Of a DNA stretch of 31,216 nucleotides, positions 15,681 to 24,028 are shown one piece after another; positions within the stretch are counted from its first letter, which is position 1, and every line of letters starts with the position of its first letter. The DNA lies in NCBI GenBank assembly GCA_964642165.1, contig CAZXOC010000055.1:1-31216 (forward strand), in the 5' to 3' direction. The notes beneath the pieces are model-generated. The model was not told the origin of the DNA and ran no database searches. It saw nothing but the letters and a program-made list of their open reading frames with translations. This DNA is from CAYRVX01 sp964642165 (GTDB lineage: Bacteria; Planctomycetota; Phycisphaerae; SM23-33). The translations under genes were made by a program, and so were the position numbers.

Positions 15681-18068
15681 ATGCGTTCGACGACCGGCAT
15701 GCTTGCGGTGCTTCTGGCGGGGGCGGCTGTCCTGGGCGCGGCCGGCGGCGTCGGCGCGGCCGAGGCCGTCCGGATCGGCGGCGTGGCCGTGCCCGCCGAC
15801 TGCGCCCTGGCGCGGAGGGAGCATCCGCGCCTGCTGTTCACGACGGCGGACATCCCGCGCCTGCGGGAGCGGCTGAAGGCGCCGCGGCTGGCGAAGGAGT
15901 TGGCGTGGGCGAAGCGCCTCGCCGCCGAGGGCAAGGCCGACGCCGTCCTGCTCGGCGTGCTGTATCACCTGACGGGCGAGAAGGCGTACCTCGAGCGAGC
16001 CAGGGCGAAGCTCCGACCCACGTGGGTGCAGACGTACCCGCTGGCGGCCGATCTCGTGATGGCGGGGCTGACCCCCGCCGAGCAAGCCGCCGAGGCCGAC
16101 CGCATCGTCGAGGTCATCCGGGCCAATCGCTGGCGCCCGCGGGTCGTGCTGGCCCTGGCGGCGTGGGGGCACGGCCACGACGACTACCTCGCCGGCGTGC
16201 TGGCCCGGCGCTACGGGGAGGACCTGGTCCGCGGCGTGGCGTACAACAACCTCTGGTCCCGCGGGCGCGGCGGCAGCTCGATGGGGCACGGATATAACGG
16301 GGAGCACTTCTACAGCGAGTGGTTCACGATGGCCGTCGCGTGGACCAACGCGACGGGCCAGGACTGGGTCGCCAAGTGCGACTTCGCCGCCCACGCGCCG
16401 GCGTGGTACCTGTTCCACTACCGTCCCTGGGAGCCCCGGCCGGCGTGCGTGCACGTCGGCGTCACCGCGATGTGCCGCCACTGGCAGACGGTCACGCCCG
16501 CGAAGTTCAGCGGCGACGACCTGGCGGTCCTCGCCGCGGCGCGCTTCGCCGACGGCGTCGGCCAGTGGTGGGTGGACGAGGTGATCTCGAAGGTCTCGAT
16601 GGGGTGGGGCACGACGGCGCCGGGCCAGGGCGGCGTGTGGGGCAAGCTGCTGTGGTACGATCCGAGCCTCCCGGCCGTTGAGCCGAAAATGCTGCCGCCG
16701 GCGCGCCTCTTCCCGGAGAACGGGCACGCCGTGATGCGGTCCGACTGGACGCCGGGCGCGGTGTACGGGCTGTTCCGCTGCGGGCGGTTCGGCGAGATCG
16801 ACGGCTACTGGGGGCGGAACAACACCGACAACCTGCACTTCCTGATCGGCAGGAAGGGGATTCTCGCGGCCGACACCGGCGCCGTGCATTCGCTGAACAA
16901 CAAGGCGCTGGGCTTTGCCGGCCCGGCCGCCAGCGGCGAAGGCGTGCCGCACGTCACCAGCTACGCCCGCCAGACCATCGCCCATAACTCGATCACCGTC
17001 GGGCGCGAGCCGCTCGTGCTGACGGGCTATCGGGGGAAGGTCCTCGGCGTCGTGCGGCGCGGGGGGCAGTCGCCCATCCAGGACAAGACGTGGTGGAAGC
17101 CGTGGGGCCTGGCGCCGCCCCGGCCGGGCGACAGGCCCTTCCGCGAGGGGCGGATCGTCGCCTACGAGACGTCGCCCGAACTGGACTACGCCGCCGGCGA
17201 CGCCACGCGCTCCTACCCGCCGACGCGCGTGAAGTCCGTCACGCGGCAGTTCGTCTACCTCCGCCCGGACACGTTCGTCGTGTTCGACCGCGTCGTGGCG
17301 GCGCGCGAGGGGCTCGAGACCATCTGGAACCTCCACTCGCTCTACCAGCCCGAGTGGAACGGGCGGCGCCGGGCGGACACGTCGCTCCCGAACGATCGGC
17401 AGTTCGTCCTCGACGCCGACGGCAAGACGCGCCTGCCCAACCCGAAGCCCGGCGGCCGCTACCTCCACACCGAGGGGGACGTCTTCACGATCGACGACCG
17501 CTGGCCGGGGATGAGCGGCCGGTTGTTCGTCAAGCTCCTGCTGCCGCGCGAGGGTGCCCGCACCGTCCGCACGATCGGCGGGGCGTGGCACGACTTCGAG
17601 GTCAACGGCGTCAACTACGGGCCGACCGAGGCGACCTACGCCCGGCACAAGGGCGGGCGCAACACGCACCACCGCGAGAACACCATCGGCGTGGAGGGAT
17701 GGCGGATCGAGGTCTCGCCCGGGCAGGCGGGGACCCGCACGCATTTCCTGACGGTGCTGTTCGCGGCCGATCAACGGACGAAGCACATGCCCCCGGTGGA
17801 GCTGGTCGAAGACCGCGACCGCGTGGGAGCGGAGATCACGCTGGCGGGGAAGGTCTGCCGGGTGGTGTTCGCCCGCTCGGGCCCCGTCGGGGGCGCGGTG
17901 ACGTTCACGAAGGCGGGCAAGACGACCTCGCGCCCGCTGGCCTCGACGGTGGAGGACCACTACGGGAAGTGGTCCGGCGACCCGCGCTACCGAGCGTGGA
18001 CAACGCGGCCGGAGTACCGCAGCTTCATCGGCCCCCTGCCGACGCCGGGCGGCGCCCGGGCGAGATAA
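15681..18068 (+). CDS. Secreted heparinase II/III-like protein (probable polysaccharide lyase)
   Basis: 795 residues from the ATG at 15681, selected for the AAGGGAG site and the signal peptide (about 6-28); in-frame codons further upstream are not protein-like. After the signal, EHPRLLFTTADIPRLRERL is the standard opening of the alpha/alpha-toroid domain in heparinase II/III-type lyases, and the helical part runs to about residue 340. It is followed by a beta-sandwich region beginning near MRSDWTPGAVYGLFRCG and FGEIDGYWGRNNTDNLHF (about 369-387), the block that normally contacts the uronic acid. Later segments (FVYLRPDTFVVFDRV; THFLTVLF) are typical of this fold. Members cleave glycosaminoglycan, alginate or related acidic polymers by beta-elimination; the polymer here is unknown. 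The next gene starts 13 bp downstream, giving a two-gene unit. Confidence 0.85.
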   Translation: MRSTTGMLAVLLAGAAVLGAAGGVGAAEAVRIGGVAVPADCALARREHPRLLFTTADIPRLRERLKAPRLAKELAWAKRLAAEGKADAVLLGVLYHLTGEKAYLERARAKLRPTWVQTYPLAADLVMAGLTPAEQAAEADRIVEVIRANRWRPRVVLALAAWGHGHDDYLAGVLARRYGEDLVRGVAYNNLWSRGRGGSSMGHGYNGEHFYSEWFTMAVAWTNATGQDWVAKCDFAAHAPAWYLFHYRPWEPRPACVHVGVTAMCRHWQTVTPAKFSGDDLAVLAAARFADGVGQWWVDEVISKVSMGWGTTAPGQGGVWGKLLWYDPSLPAVEPKMLPPARLFPENGHAVMRSDWTPGAVYGLFRCGRFGEIDGYWGRNNTDNLHFLIGRKGILAADTGAVHSLNNKALGFAGPAASGEGVPHVTSYARQTIAHNSITVGREPLVLTGYRGKVLGVVRRGGQSPIQDKTWWKPWGLAPPRPGDRPFREGRIVAYETSPELDYAAGDATRSYPPTRVKSVTRQFVYLRPDTFVVFDRVVAAREGLETIWNLHSLYQPEWNGRRRADTSLPNDRQFVLDADGKTRLPNPKPGGRYLHTEGDVFTIDDRWPGMSGRLFVKLLLPREGARTVRTIGGAWHDFEVNGVNYGPTEATYARHKGGRNTHHRENTIGVEGWRIEVSPGQAGTRTHFLTVLFAADQRTKHMPPVELVEDRDRVGAEITLAGKVCRVVFARSGPVGGAVTFTKAGKTTSRPLASTVEDHYGKWSGDPRYRAWTTRPEYRSFIGPLPTPGGARAR

Positions 18069-18081
18069 CGGGAGCGCGACC

Positions 18082-19800
18082 ATGCACGCTGTCTTCACGG
18101 CGAGGGTCCGGTGCATCGCGGCGGCGATGCTTCTTGCCTGCCTGTGCACGGCGGCCGGGGCGAAGGACGCCCGGCGGCGGAAGAAACTGATCGCCACGGG
18201 CTGGGACCACGCCAACAGCGACCGCCTGCTGGCCCACCACAGGGAGATGGAGAAGCGCCCCTTCGACGGCGTGGTCGTGCGCCTGGAGGGCCGCGTCGGG
18301 CCGAAGAAACGCCTGCCCCTGCACTGGATGTTCCTGCCCGACGCCTGGAAGCGGTCGTGGTTCGAGCCGTGCGTCCGCAACCTCAAGGCGTGCCGGTTCA
18401 CCCGCTTCACCGACAACTTCCTCCTCGTCGGCGCGAACCCCGGCAAGGTGGACTGGTTCGACGACGCCGGCTGGCGGCAGATCGTCGACCACTGGCGGAT
18501 CGCCGCGTGGGCCGCCAGGCAGAGCGGCTTCAAGGGCCTGCTGTTCGACCCCGAGCCGTACACGCCGCCGCACAAGCAGTTCGCCTACGCCGCCCAGCCC
18601 GGGCGCGACCGCCACACGTTCGCCGAGTACTGCGCCCAGGCCCGCCGCCGCGGCCGCGACGTCATGCGGGCCGTCTGCGACGAGTACCCCGACGTGACGC
18701 TGTTCGGCTACTTCCTCAACATCGCCGGCGCCCACGCCACCGGGCGGAAGGACCCGAGAAGCGTCCTCAAGGGCCAGACGTACGGCTTGCTGCCGGCGTT
18801 CATCGACGGCTGGCTGGACGCGGCCCCGCCGACCGTCCGCCTCGTCGACGGCTGCGAGTGGGCCTACCGCTACAACAGCGTCCGGGAGTACCTGGAGGCC
18901 GCCCTGCTCATCAAGGGCGCCTGCCAGGAGCTGGTCTCGCCCGCCAACCGCGCGGCGTACCGCGGGCAGGTGCAGGCGGGCTTCGGCGTGTACCTCGACG
19001 CGTACTGGAACCCGAAGGACTCCCAGTGGGGCGCGTGGTACGTCGACGGCCTGGGGCGCCCGCGCGTCGAGCGCCTGCGGATCAACGTACAGACGGCCCT
19101 GCGCGTCGCCGACGAGTACGTCTGGGTCTACGGCGAGAAGTTCCGCTGGTGGCCGACGCCGAACGGGCGGGTGGGCGAGCAGACCTGGCCGGAGGCCCTG
19201 CCCGGCTGCGAGCGGGCGCTGGCCTACGCCCGCGACCCGGCCGGCTACGCGCGGGCGCGGCTCGCCGGGCGCGCCAAGGCCGGCACGCTCGCCAACCTCG
19301 CGCGCAACGGGGACTTCGGCTCGGAGAAGGTCGACGTCGTCGGCGGGCGTGTCGAGACATGGAAGCCCGGCCGCCCGCCCGTCGGCTGGCACACTTGGCA
19401 GGAGGCCGCCTCGAAGGGCAGCTTCGCGTGGGACCGCCAGGCCGGCGCCGCCGCCAAGGGCGCCGCCCGCGCCGCGAAGGTCGCCAACGGCTGCTTCCTC
19501 CAGCGGATTGCCGCCAAGCCGTCCGAGCGATACGCCGTGCGAGCCGTCCGCAAGCTCAACGGACGCGGCGAGGCGTGGATCCGCGTCCGCTGGCAGACGC
19601 CCGAGGGCACGTGGACGGCGACCGCGCGGGACCGCATCCTCCACGCCGACGGGCCGCGCGAGACGTGGCGAGAGATCTTCGGCGTCGTGGAGGTGCCGGA
19701 CTCGGCCGGGCAGCTCGTCATCCTCCTGGGCATGGGCGATCAGCCCACGGACGGGGACGCCGCCTGGTTCGACGACGTGGGCGTGTTCCGGATCGAGTAG
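18082..19800 (+). CDS. Secreted barrel-like protein with C-terminal carbohydrate-binding domain
   Basis: 572 residues. Signal peptide at about 1-27. Residues about 33-385 have the strand/helix rhythm of a TIM barrel, with acidic or aromatic strand ends such as GLLFDPEPY (152-160) and YVWVYGEKFRWW, which could hold the acid residues of a glycoside hydrolase; I cannot name a family. From about 404 (NLARNGDFG) to the end the sequence matches the CBM4/9/22-type pattern: NGDF, a GWxxW segment, paired strands, and AAWFDDVGVF at the C terminus. A sugar-binding hydrolase acting with the upstream lyase is the simplest reading. GGGAGC lies about eight bases before the ATG, and only 13 bp separate it from the lyase gene. 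Catalytic function unproven. Confidence 0.75.
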   Translation: MHAVFTARVRCIAAAMLLACLCTAAGAKDARRRKKLIATGWDHANSDRLLAHHREMEKRPFDGVVVRLEGRVGPKKRLPLHWMFLPDAWKRSWFEPCVRNLKACRFTRFTDNFLLVGANPGKVDWFDDAGWRQIVDHWRIAAWAARQSGFKGLLFDPEPYTPPHKQFAYAAQPGRDRHTFAEYCAQARRRGRDVMRAVCDEYPDVTLFGYFLNIAGAHATGRKDPRSVLKGQTYGLLPAFIDGWLDAAPPTVRLVDGCEWAYRYNSVREYLEAALLIKGACQELVSPANRAAYRGQVQAGFGVYLDAYWNPKDSQWGAWYVDGLGRPRVERLRINVQTALRVADEYVWVYGEKFRWWPTPNGRVGEQTWPEALPGCERALAYARDPAGYARARLAGRAKAGTLANLARNGDFGSEKVDVVGGRVETWKPGRPPVGWHTWQEAASKGSFAWDRQAGAAAKGAARAAKVANGCFLQRIAAKPSERYAVRAVRKLNGRGEAWIRVRWQTPEGTWTATARDRILHADGPRETWREIFGVVEVPDSAGQLVILLGMGDQPTDGDAAWFDDVGVFRIE

Positions 19801-19847
19801 GTCCCCCGTTGCGCCGCCGACAGGCAAGCCGAGCCGTCACTCGGGCA

Positions 19848-19865
19848 TCCCGGTCCTGCCCGGGA
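19848..19865 (+). terminator. Candidate terminator after the barrel-CBM gene
   Basis: TCCCGG, six bases, CCGGGA, followed by CGTTCTTG, a weak T-rich tail. It lies 48 bp after the stop codon and before the convergent small membrane-protein gene. Confidence 0.35.
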
Positions 19866-19887
19866 CGTTCTTGAGGCGTCGAGGCGG

Positions 19888-20163
19888 TCAGGCCTTCGCC
19901 GCAGTGGCCGTCTCGCCCTGCCGGTCCGGCTTGCGGTCCGGCCAGTCGTCTTCCTCTTCGTCTTCCTCGTCGACGTCGTGGGCCTTCTCGACGAACGGCC
20001 CGGGGTTCATGCCCCGCTCGATCATCGCCATCCGCTCGCAGTGCATGAGGTGGATCTTGTACACGCGGACCGTGCCGTGGACGAGCAGCCACGCGACGAC
20101 CACCACCGTGCCCCAGCCGAACAAGCCCAATTCGCCCACAACTTCCCACCAGGATGCCAGCAT
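19888..20163 (-). CDS. Small membrane protein with acidic C-terminal tail
   Basis: 91 residues from the ATG at 20163, which has AAAGGAG about eight bases upstream; an in-frame ATG 12 codons earlier would overlap this ribosome site and is less likely. Residues about 13-33 form one transmembrane helix. It is followed by HLMHCERMAMIERGMNPGPF, resembling the short His/Arg-Met-Ile-Glu-Lys/Arg-Gly motif found after the membrane helix in small DUF6249-like proteins, then a very acidic run at about 65-73 and a polar tail. Function unknown; such proteins often sit in signalling or envelope operons. Here it stands alone between convergent and divergent neighbours, with its own promoter candidate. Confidence 0.7.
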   Translation of the reverse strand: MLASWWEVVGELGLFGWGTVVVVAWLLVHGTVRVYKIHLMHCERMAMIERGMNPGPFVEKAHDVDEEDEEEDDWPDRKPDRQGETATAAKA

Positions 20164-20223
20164 GGCCGTTGCTCCTTTGGCGCTCCACGGAGGTGCCAAG
20201 CGATAGTCGAGCGTCGGATGCCG

Positions 20224-20252
20224 ATATTACAGGCAAAACGCCGCCGCCGCAA
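20224..20252 (-). promoter_or_regulatory. Candidate promoter of the small membrane-protein gene
   Basis: On the minus strand TTGCGG (20247-20252), a 17-bp spacer, and TAATAT (20224-20229), 60 bases before the ATG at 20163. Confidence 0.5.
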
Positions 20253-20290
20253 ACCCGGCAGCGGCGGGCGCGGGCTACGATGAAGTAGGT

Positions 20291-20325
20291 CGGGGCGGTG
20301 AGCGAAGCGGCCGGGGGCCGCCCCG
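20291..20325 (+). repeat. Hairpin in the leader of the zincin gene
   Basis: CGGGGCGG and CCGCCCCG form a perfect 8-bp stem with a 19-base loop, 58 bases before the ATG at 20384. Just before it, CTAC and GTAG (20275-20288) can form another small stem. This could be leader RNA structure or a small repetitive element; no known riboswitch is recognised. Confidence 0.3.
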
Positions 20326-20383
20326 GCGGTGTTGATAGGAGTGCGACCTTCTAAGCGCTTGTTCGAGACGGGAGTTGTGGTCA

Positions 20384-23122
20384 ATGACCCACCGGGCGCA
20401 CACCGCCGGTCAGCCGGGACGCCTCGCGGGGGCCGTGCGCCGGGCCGTCGCGGCCGCCGTGCTGCTGGCCGCCGCCGGCCGGGCCGCCGGCGCCGTGCCC
20501 GCGCCCGCCGAGACGCCCGTCGAGCTGGTCGTCTCCGGGCGCACCAGCACGCTCAAGAGCATCCGCATCGTCAAGACGGGCCGGCAGGTCCCGCCGAACT
20601 TCTCCGACGGCCGGGTCAAGAACACCCCCGGCTACTCCTGGTACGTCAGCCGGCACTACGCCCTCAAGACCGACATGCCCGAGGCGTGGGCCCGCCGGTG
20701 CCTGACGTGGGCCGAGCTGGCCTACCCCCACGCCGTGCGCATCATCGGGCGCGAGCCCGACGGGATCGAGACCAGGCGGATGGTCTTCGTCTACGGGCGC
20801 GACCTGCGGTCCATGCGCGAGGCCACCTACACCGACGGCGGCTTCCGCTGGCGACACAAAGGCGGCGGCGTGACGTTCGACTTCCTCCGGGCCGCCTACA
20901 ACTACCCCAGCGGCTCGCTGACCTACCACAAGCGCGACCTGGTCATCCACGAGAACCTCCACCTGCTCCAGGCCTGCGTGACCGGCTCGTGCTCCAACAT
21001 GCCCTTCCGCTTCCTGGAGGGCATCGCGTACGCCTTCGCCAACCACGTCTACGACCGGCGAAGCAAGCGGCTCACCGTCTGCGTCCTGGACAAGCCCACC
21101 ATCAACAACCCCTACGACGCGGCCCTGGAGGCACTCGCCAAGCGGTTCGTGCCCATCGGTGAGTTTCTCGAGTCCGACCAGACCGGCCCGCTGTGCGCGC
21201 TGTACACGCAGTTCATGTGGACCGACCCCGACCGCCTGATGAAGTGGCGTCTGTGGCGCGACGAGATGCTGGCCCTCCACGGCCGCAACACCCGGGACGC
21301 CGACCGCCGCCTGATGAAGGCCGTCTACGGCGACCTCGACCGGCTCAACGACGTATGGAAGCGCTGGGTGCGGGCGCGCCGCAGCAGCTTCCACTACGTC
21401 GACTGGGGCTGGGAACAGGTCGGTAGCACGCTCTGGTCGTACGGCTGGCCGCAGAAGACGCCCTTCTCGCAGACCAACATCTGCCTGCCGCTGGGCGAGA
21501 AGGCCCGCGGCGATCCGCTGGTGATGGACTATCCCGCCGAGCCCGTGCCGTCGCACCTCGTCGGCCCGGTGAAGCGCGGCGGCGCCGAGCCGGCCGTCGG
21601 GGCCGTGCTGGACTTCTCCCGCAACCCCGGGCGCGGGCTCTGCGGGCTGGCCTTCGGCGTCATGCCTCCGAAGCGCCCCGCCCGCCTGCCGCGCGACGCG
21701 CCGGGGCAGGTCAACGTCTACGTCCAAGCCGGCAGCACCTTCGTCCTCGACGGCCGCCAACTGGGCCTCAAGAAGGTCGAGGCGCCCCTTCCCGACGGCC
21801 TCCGCGCCGCCGTGCGGGCCGACGGGCACCGCGCCGGCCTGACCGTCACCGTCGCCGCCAAGGAGCTCCGCGCCGAGCTTCGCGCGGGCGCGCCCGGGGC
21901 CGTGAAGTCCGCCTCGGCCGCGCTGGACCTGACCGACGACGCCCGGCAGCGCATCCTGACGGGTCCCTCGGCCGTCATCGCCAGGGACGGCTACCACGGC
22001 GTGACGCCCTTCTTCGACGCCGCCCGCCGGATGCCGCCGGACCTGACCGCGCCCGCGCCCGCCAACCGCTGGCGCTTCGCCGGGGAGCAGGCCACCTACC
22101 GCCTGTACCGCGCGGCGTGGAAGATGGGCACGTCGGCGCCGGCGTCGCTGGGGGCCCTGAAGCGGCGCATGGCCGCGGCCATGGACCGGGACGGCGAGGC
22201 CCAGGCCGCCGCCCTGGCCGAGCACAAGGCGGCGTTCGGCCGCGTCGTTCGCGACGTGCGCGGGCTGGCGGACCGGCGCCTCGCCCAGGTCGGCACGGCC
22301 GAGCTGCTCGGCCTGTCGCTGCGGCTGCGGCTGGGAGACCGCGCCGCGGCCGGCCGCCTGACGGTCGCCGCGCGGCTCCACGGCCCCGCCGACGGCGCGG
22401 TCCGGGGCCGCGTGACCTTCCGCGCGGGCCCGGGCGGCACCGCCTCGACAAAGCCCATCCGCGCCGCGGCCGGCGAGACGGCCGTCGTCGAGTGGAGCTG
22501 CGCCAGGCCCGCGGAGCCCTCGCCCCTGCCCGTCCGGGCCCGGGCCGAGCTGGACTGGGGCGGCGTGAAGCTCGCGCTGGAGGCCGACCGCGTCGCCTAC
22601 CCGTCCGTCCCCGCGTGGTGGGTCGCCGGGCCGTTCTCCAACTACGGCGGCGCGGCGACCGACCTGGCCCACCCGGTCGAGAAGGGCCCCATCGACCTGA
22701 AGGCGAGCTACCGCGGCCGCGGCGCCCGGGCCGTTCGCTGGCAGCGCGTCGAGCGCCCTGCCGACGCCCGGCCGGACGCCGAGCACGTCGTGCGTTTCGG
22801 GCGGATGTTCGGCGGCATCCACGCGGCGGCCTACGCCCTGGTCTGGCTCGACAGCGATCGGGATCGCGACGCCGTGCTGGCCGTCGGGAGCGACGACGGC
22901 GTGGCCGTCCGGCTGAACGGCCGGGGCGTGCACAAGCACCTGCGCTCGCGCGCCTACCGGACCATGGAGGACGAGGTGCCCGTCCGCCTGCGCAAGGGGC
23001 GCAACGAGCTGCTCGTCAAGGTCACCCAGGCCACGGGCGATTGGAAGTTCAGCGCCCACCTGCTCGACAAGCACGGCGCCCCGCTGGCGGGCGTGAGGTA
23101 CGTCCCGGCGCCGAGCGAGTAG
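20384..23122 (+). CDS. Secreted zincin-like metallopeptidase with C-terminal beta-sandwich
   Basis: 912 residues from the ATG at 20384, preferred over a TTG three codons earlier because GGAG lies nine bases upstream. Signal peptide at about 14-37. Residues 189-193 read HENLH, a zinc-binding HExxH motif, in the helix DLVIHENLHLLQ. Glu212, in FLEGIAYAF 19 residues later, is well placed as the third ligand of a gluzincin. Residues about 40-340 therefore look like a metallopeptidase or a related planctomycete zincin domain. The middle is without recognised domains and Ala/Arg-rich. The C terminus, from about 740 (WWVAGPFSN) through VGSDDGVAVRLNG to LRKGRNELLVKVTQ, is a beta-sandwich module common in planctomycete secreted enzymes, with carbohydrate-binding-like features. 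Peptidase activity is inferred from motif only. Confidence 0.8.
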   Translation: MTHRAHTAGQPGRLAGAVRRAVAAAVLLAAAGRAAGAVPAPAETPVELVVSGRTSTLKSIRIVKTGRQVPPNFSDGRVKNTPGYSWYVSRHYALKTDMPEAWARRCLTWAELAYPHAVRIIGREPDGIETRRMVFVYGRDLRSMREATYTDGGFRWRHKGGGVTFDFLRAAYNYPSGSLTYHKRDLVIHENLHLLQACVTGSCSNMPFRFLEGIAYAFANHVYDRRSKRLTVCVLDKPTINNPYDAALEALAKRFVPIGEFLESDQTGPLCALYTQFMWTDPDRLMKWRLWRDEMLALHGRNTRDADRRLMKAVYGDLDRLNDVWKRWVRARRSSFHYVDWGWEQVGSTLWSYGWPQKTPFSQTNICLPLGEKARGDPLVMDYPAEPVPSHLVGPVKRGGAEPAVGAVLDFSRNPGRGLCGLAFGVMPPKRPARLPRDAPGQVNVYVQAGSTFVLDGRQLGLKKVEAPLPDGLRAAVRADGHRAGLTVTVAAKELRAELRAGAPGAVKSASAALDLTDDARQRILTGPSAVIARDGYHGVTPFFDAARRMPPDLTAPAPANRWRFAGEQATYRLYRAAWKMGTSAPASLGALKRRMAAAMDRDGEAQAAALAEHKAAFGRVVRDVRGLADRRLAQVGTAELLGLSLRLRLGDRAAAGRLTVAARLHGPADGAVRGRVTFRAGPGGTASTKPIRAAAGETAVVEWSCARPAEPSPLPVRARAELDWGGVKLALEADRVAYPSVPAWWVAGPFSNYGGAATDLAHPVEKGPIDLKASYRGRGARAVRWQRVERPADARPDAEHVVRFGRMFGGIHAAAYALVWLDSDRDRDAVLAVGSDDGVAVRLNGRGVHKHLRSRAYRTMEDEVPVRLRKGRNELLVKVTQATGDWKFSAHLLDKHGAPLAGVRYVPAPSE

Positions 23123-23146
23123 GGCGATCCGGTCGCGCGGGGCGCG

Positions 23147-23923
23147 TTACAGCGCCCGGAGGGCCTCTTCGACGGTGGGGGCGACGACCTCGTAGGTTCG
23201 CCCGTCGATGACCTTCACGCCGCGTCGCCCGGCCGGGACGCTACCGCGCGAGACCAGCTCCAGGCGCATCCGCACGGGGTGGCGGACCTTGTAGGGCTTG
23301 ATCTCCTTGCACCTGGCGACGGCCTCGGCGGCGCCCTTGCGGATCCGCTCGTGCGCGCGGGCCTTGGGGAGGAGCTGGCCACCCTGGCAGTCCAGGCCCT
23401 TCTTGACCTGGACGGTGACGATGCCCTTGACGAAGCGGCGCGCCTCGCGGCAGAGCTTGTCGTCGCCGCTGGCGAGGACGGTCGGCACGCCGTGGTCGCC
23501 GGCCATCGCGGCGTCGATGCCCAGCTCGCCGCACCGCACGCCGTTGAGCCAGAAGTTCTGCCAGGCGCGCGAGCTCATCGTGTGCTCCAGGATGGCCCGC
23601 GGCGTGCCGGCCATCGCGTGGTAGCCCAGCAGCACCAGGCCGTCGAACGAGTCGATGCCGGGCATGCGCTCCGTGCCGCTGCGGCCCTGGATCCACTCCG
23701 CCCGGTCGTCCAGCTCGTCCCAGAGGAAGTTGAAGCCGCTCGAGTGGGCGTCGCGGACGACGACCTTCCTCGCTCCGCCGGCGACCAGGCCGTCCACGCA
23801 GGCGTTGGCGTCCCAGGTCATGAACCGCCGGGCGGCCTGGTAGTCCGCCTCGGACGACGTCACCTGCGAGCTGCGGCAGATCCCGCTGATCCCTTCCATG
23901 TCCACCATGACGAAGATATTCAT
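23147..23923 (-). CDS. M55-family D-aminopeptidase (DppA-like)
   Basis: 258 residues, close to the family length. M55 enzymes are zinc aminopeptidases that remove D-amino acids (D-Ala-type substrates in B. subtilis DppA), in the cytoplasm. The ligands fall at or near the DppA numbers: Asp8 and Glu10 in VDMEGISG, His60 in VRDAHSSG, His102 in LGYHAMAG, and Glu133 in RCGELGIDA. VLASGDDKLCREA is the later conserved block. No signal peptide. GGAG is about eight bases before the ATG. It lies downstream of the Gfo/Idh gene on the same strand with 105 bp between, so co-transcription is possible but uncertain. A role in recycling cell-wall or dietary D-peptides is the family-based expectation; there are no peptide transporter genes here. 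Confidence 0.92.
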   Translation of the reverse strand: MNIFVMVDMEGISGICRSSQVTSSEADYQAARRFMTWDANACVDGLVAGGARKVVVRDAHSSGFNFLWDELDDRAEWIQGRSGTERMPGIDSFDGLVLLGYHAMAGTPRAILEHTMSSRAWQNFWLNGVRCGELGIDAAMAGDHGVPTVLASGDDKLCREARRFVKGIVTVQVKKGLDCQGGQLLPKARAHERIRKGAAEAVARCKEIKPYKVRHPVRMRLELVSRGSVPAGRRGVKVIDGRTYEVVAPTVEEALRAL

Positions 23924-24005
23924 GCTGCTTGCTCCCGGGCAAAAAGGTCGAAGGTCACAGGTCTGCTATCATCGATGGAGGCGACGCTGCGGACGCGCCC
24001 CAACG

Positions 24006-24027
24006 CCCGCGGGCGGCGCCCCGCGGG
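24006..24027 (-). terminator. Hairpin just after the Gfo/Idh stop codon
   Basis: Two copies of CCCGCGGG separated by six bases form an 8-bp stem one base beyond the TGA at 24029-24031 on the minus strand. No T-tract follows. Each arm is itself a palindrome. Confidence 0.3.
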
Positions 24028-24028
24028 G

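Noticed and set aside
20340..20383. Possible tRNA T-arm (GTTCGAGAC)
   Set aside because: No acceptor, D-arm or anticodon arm can be built around it.
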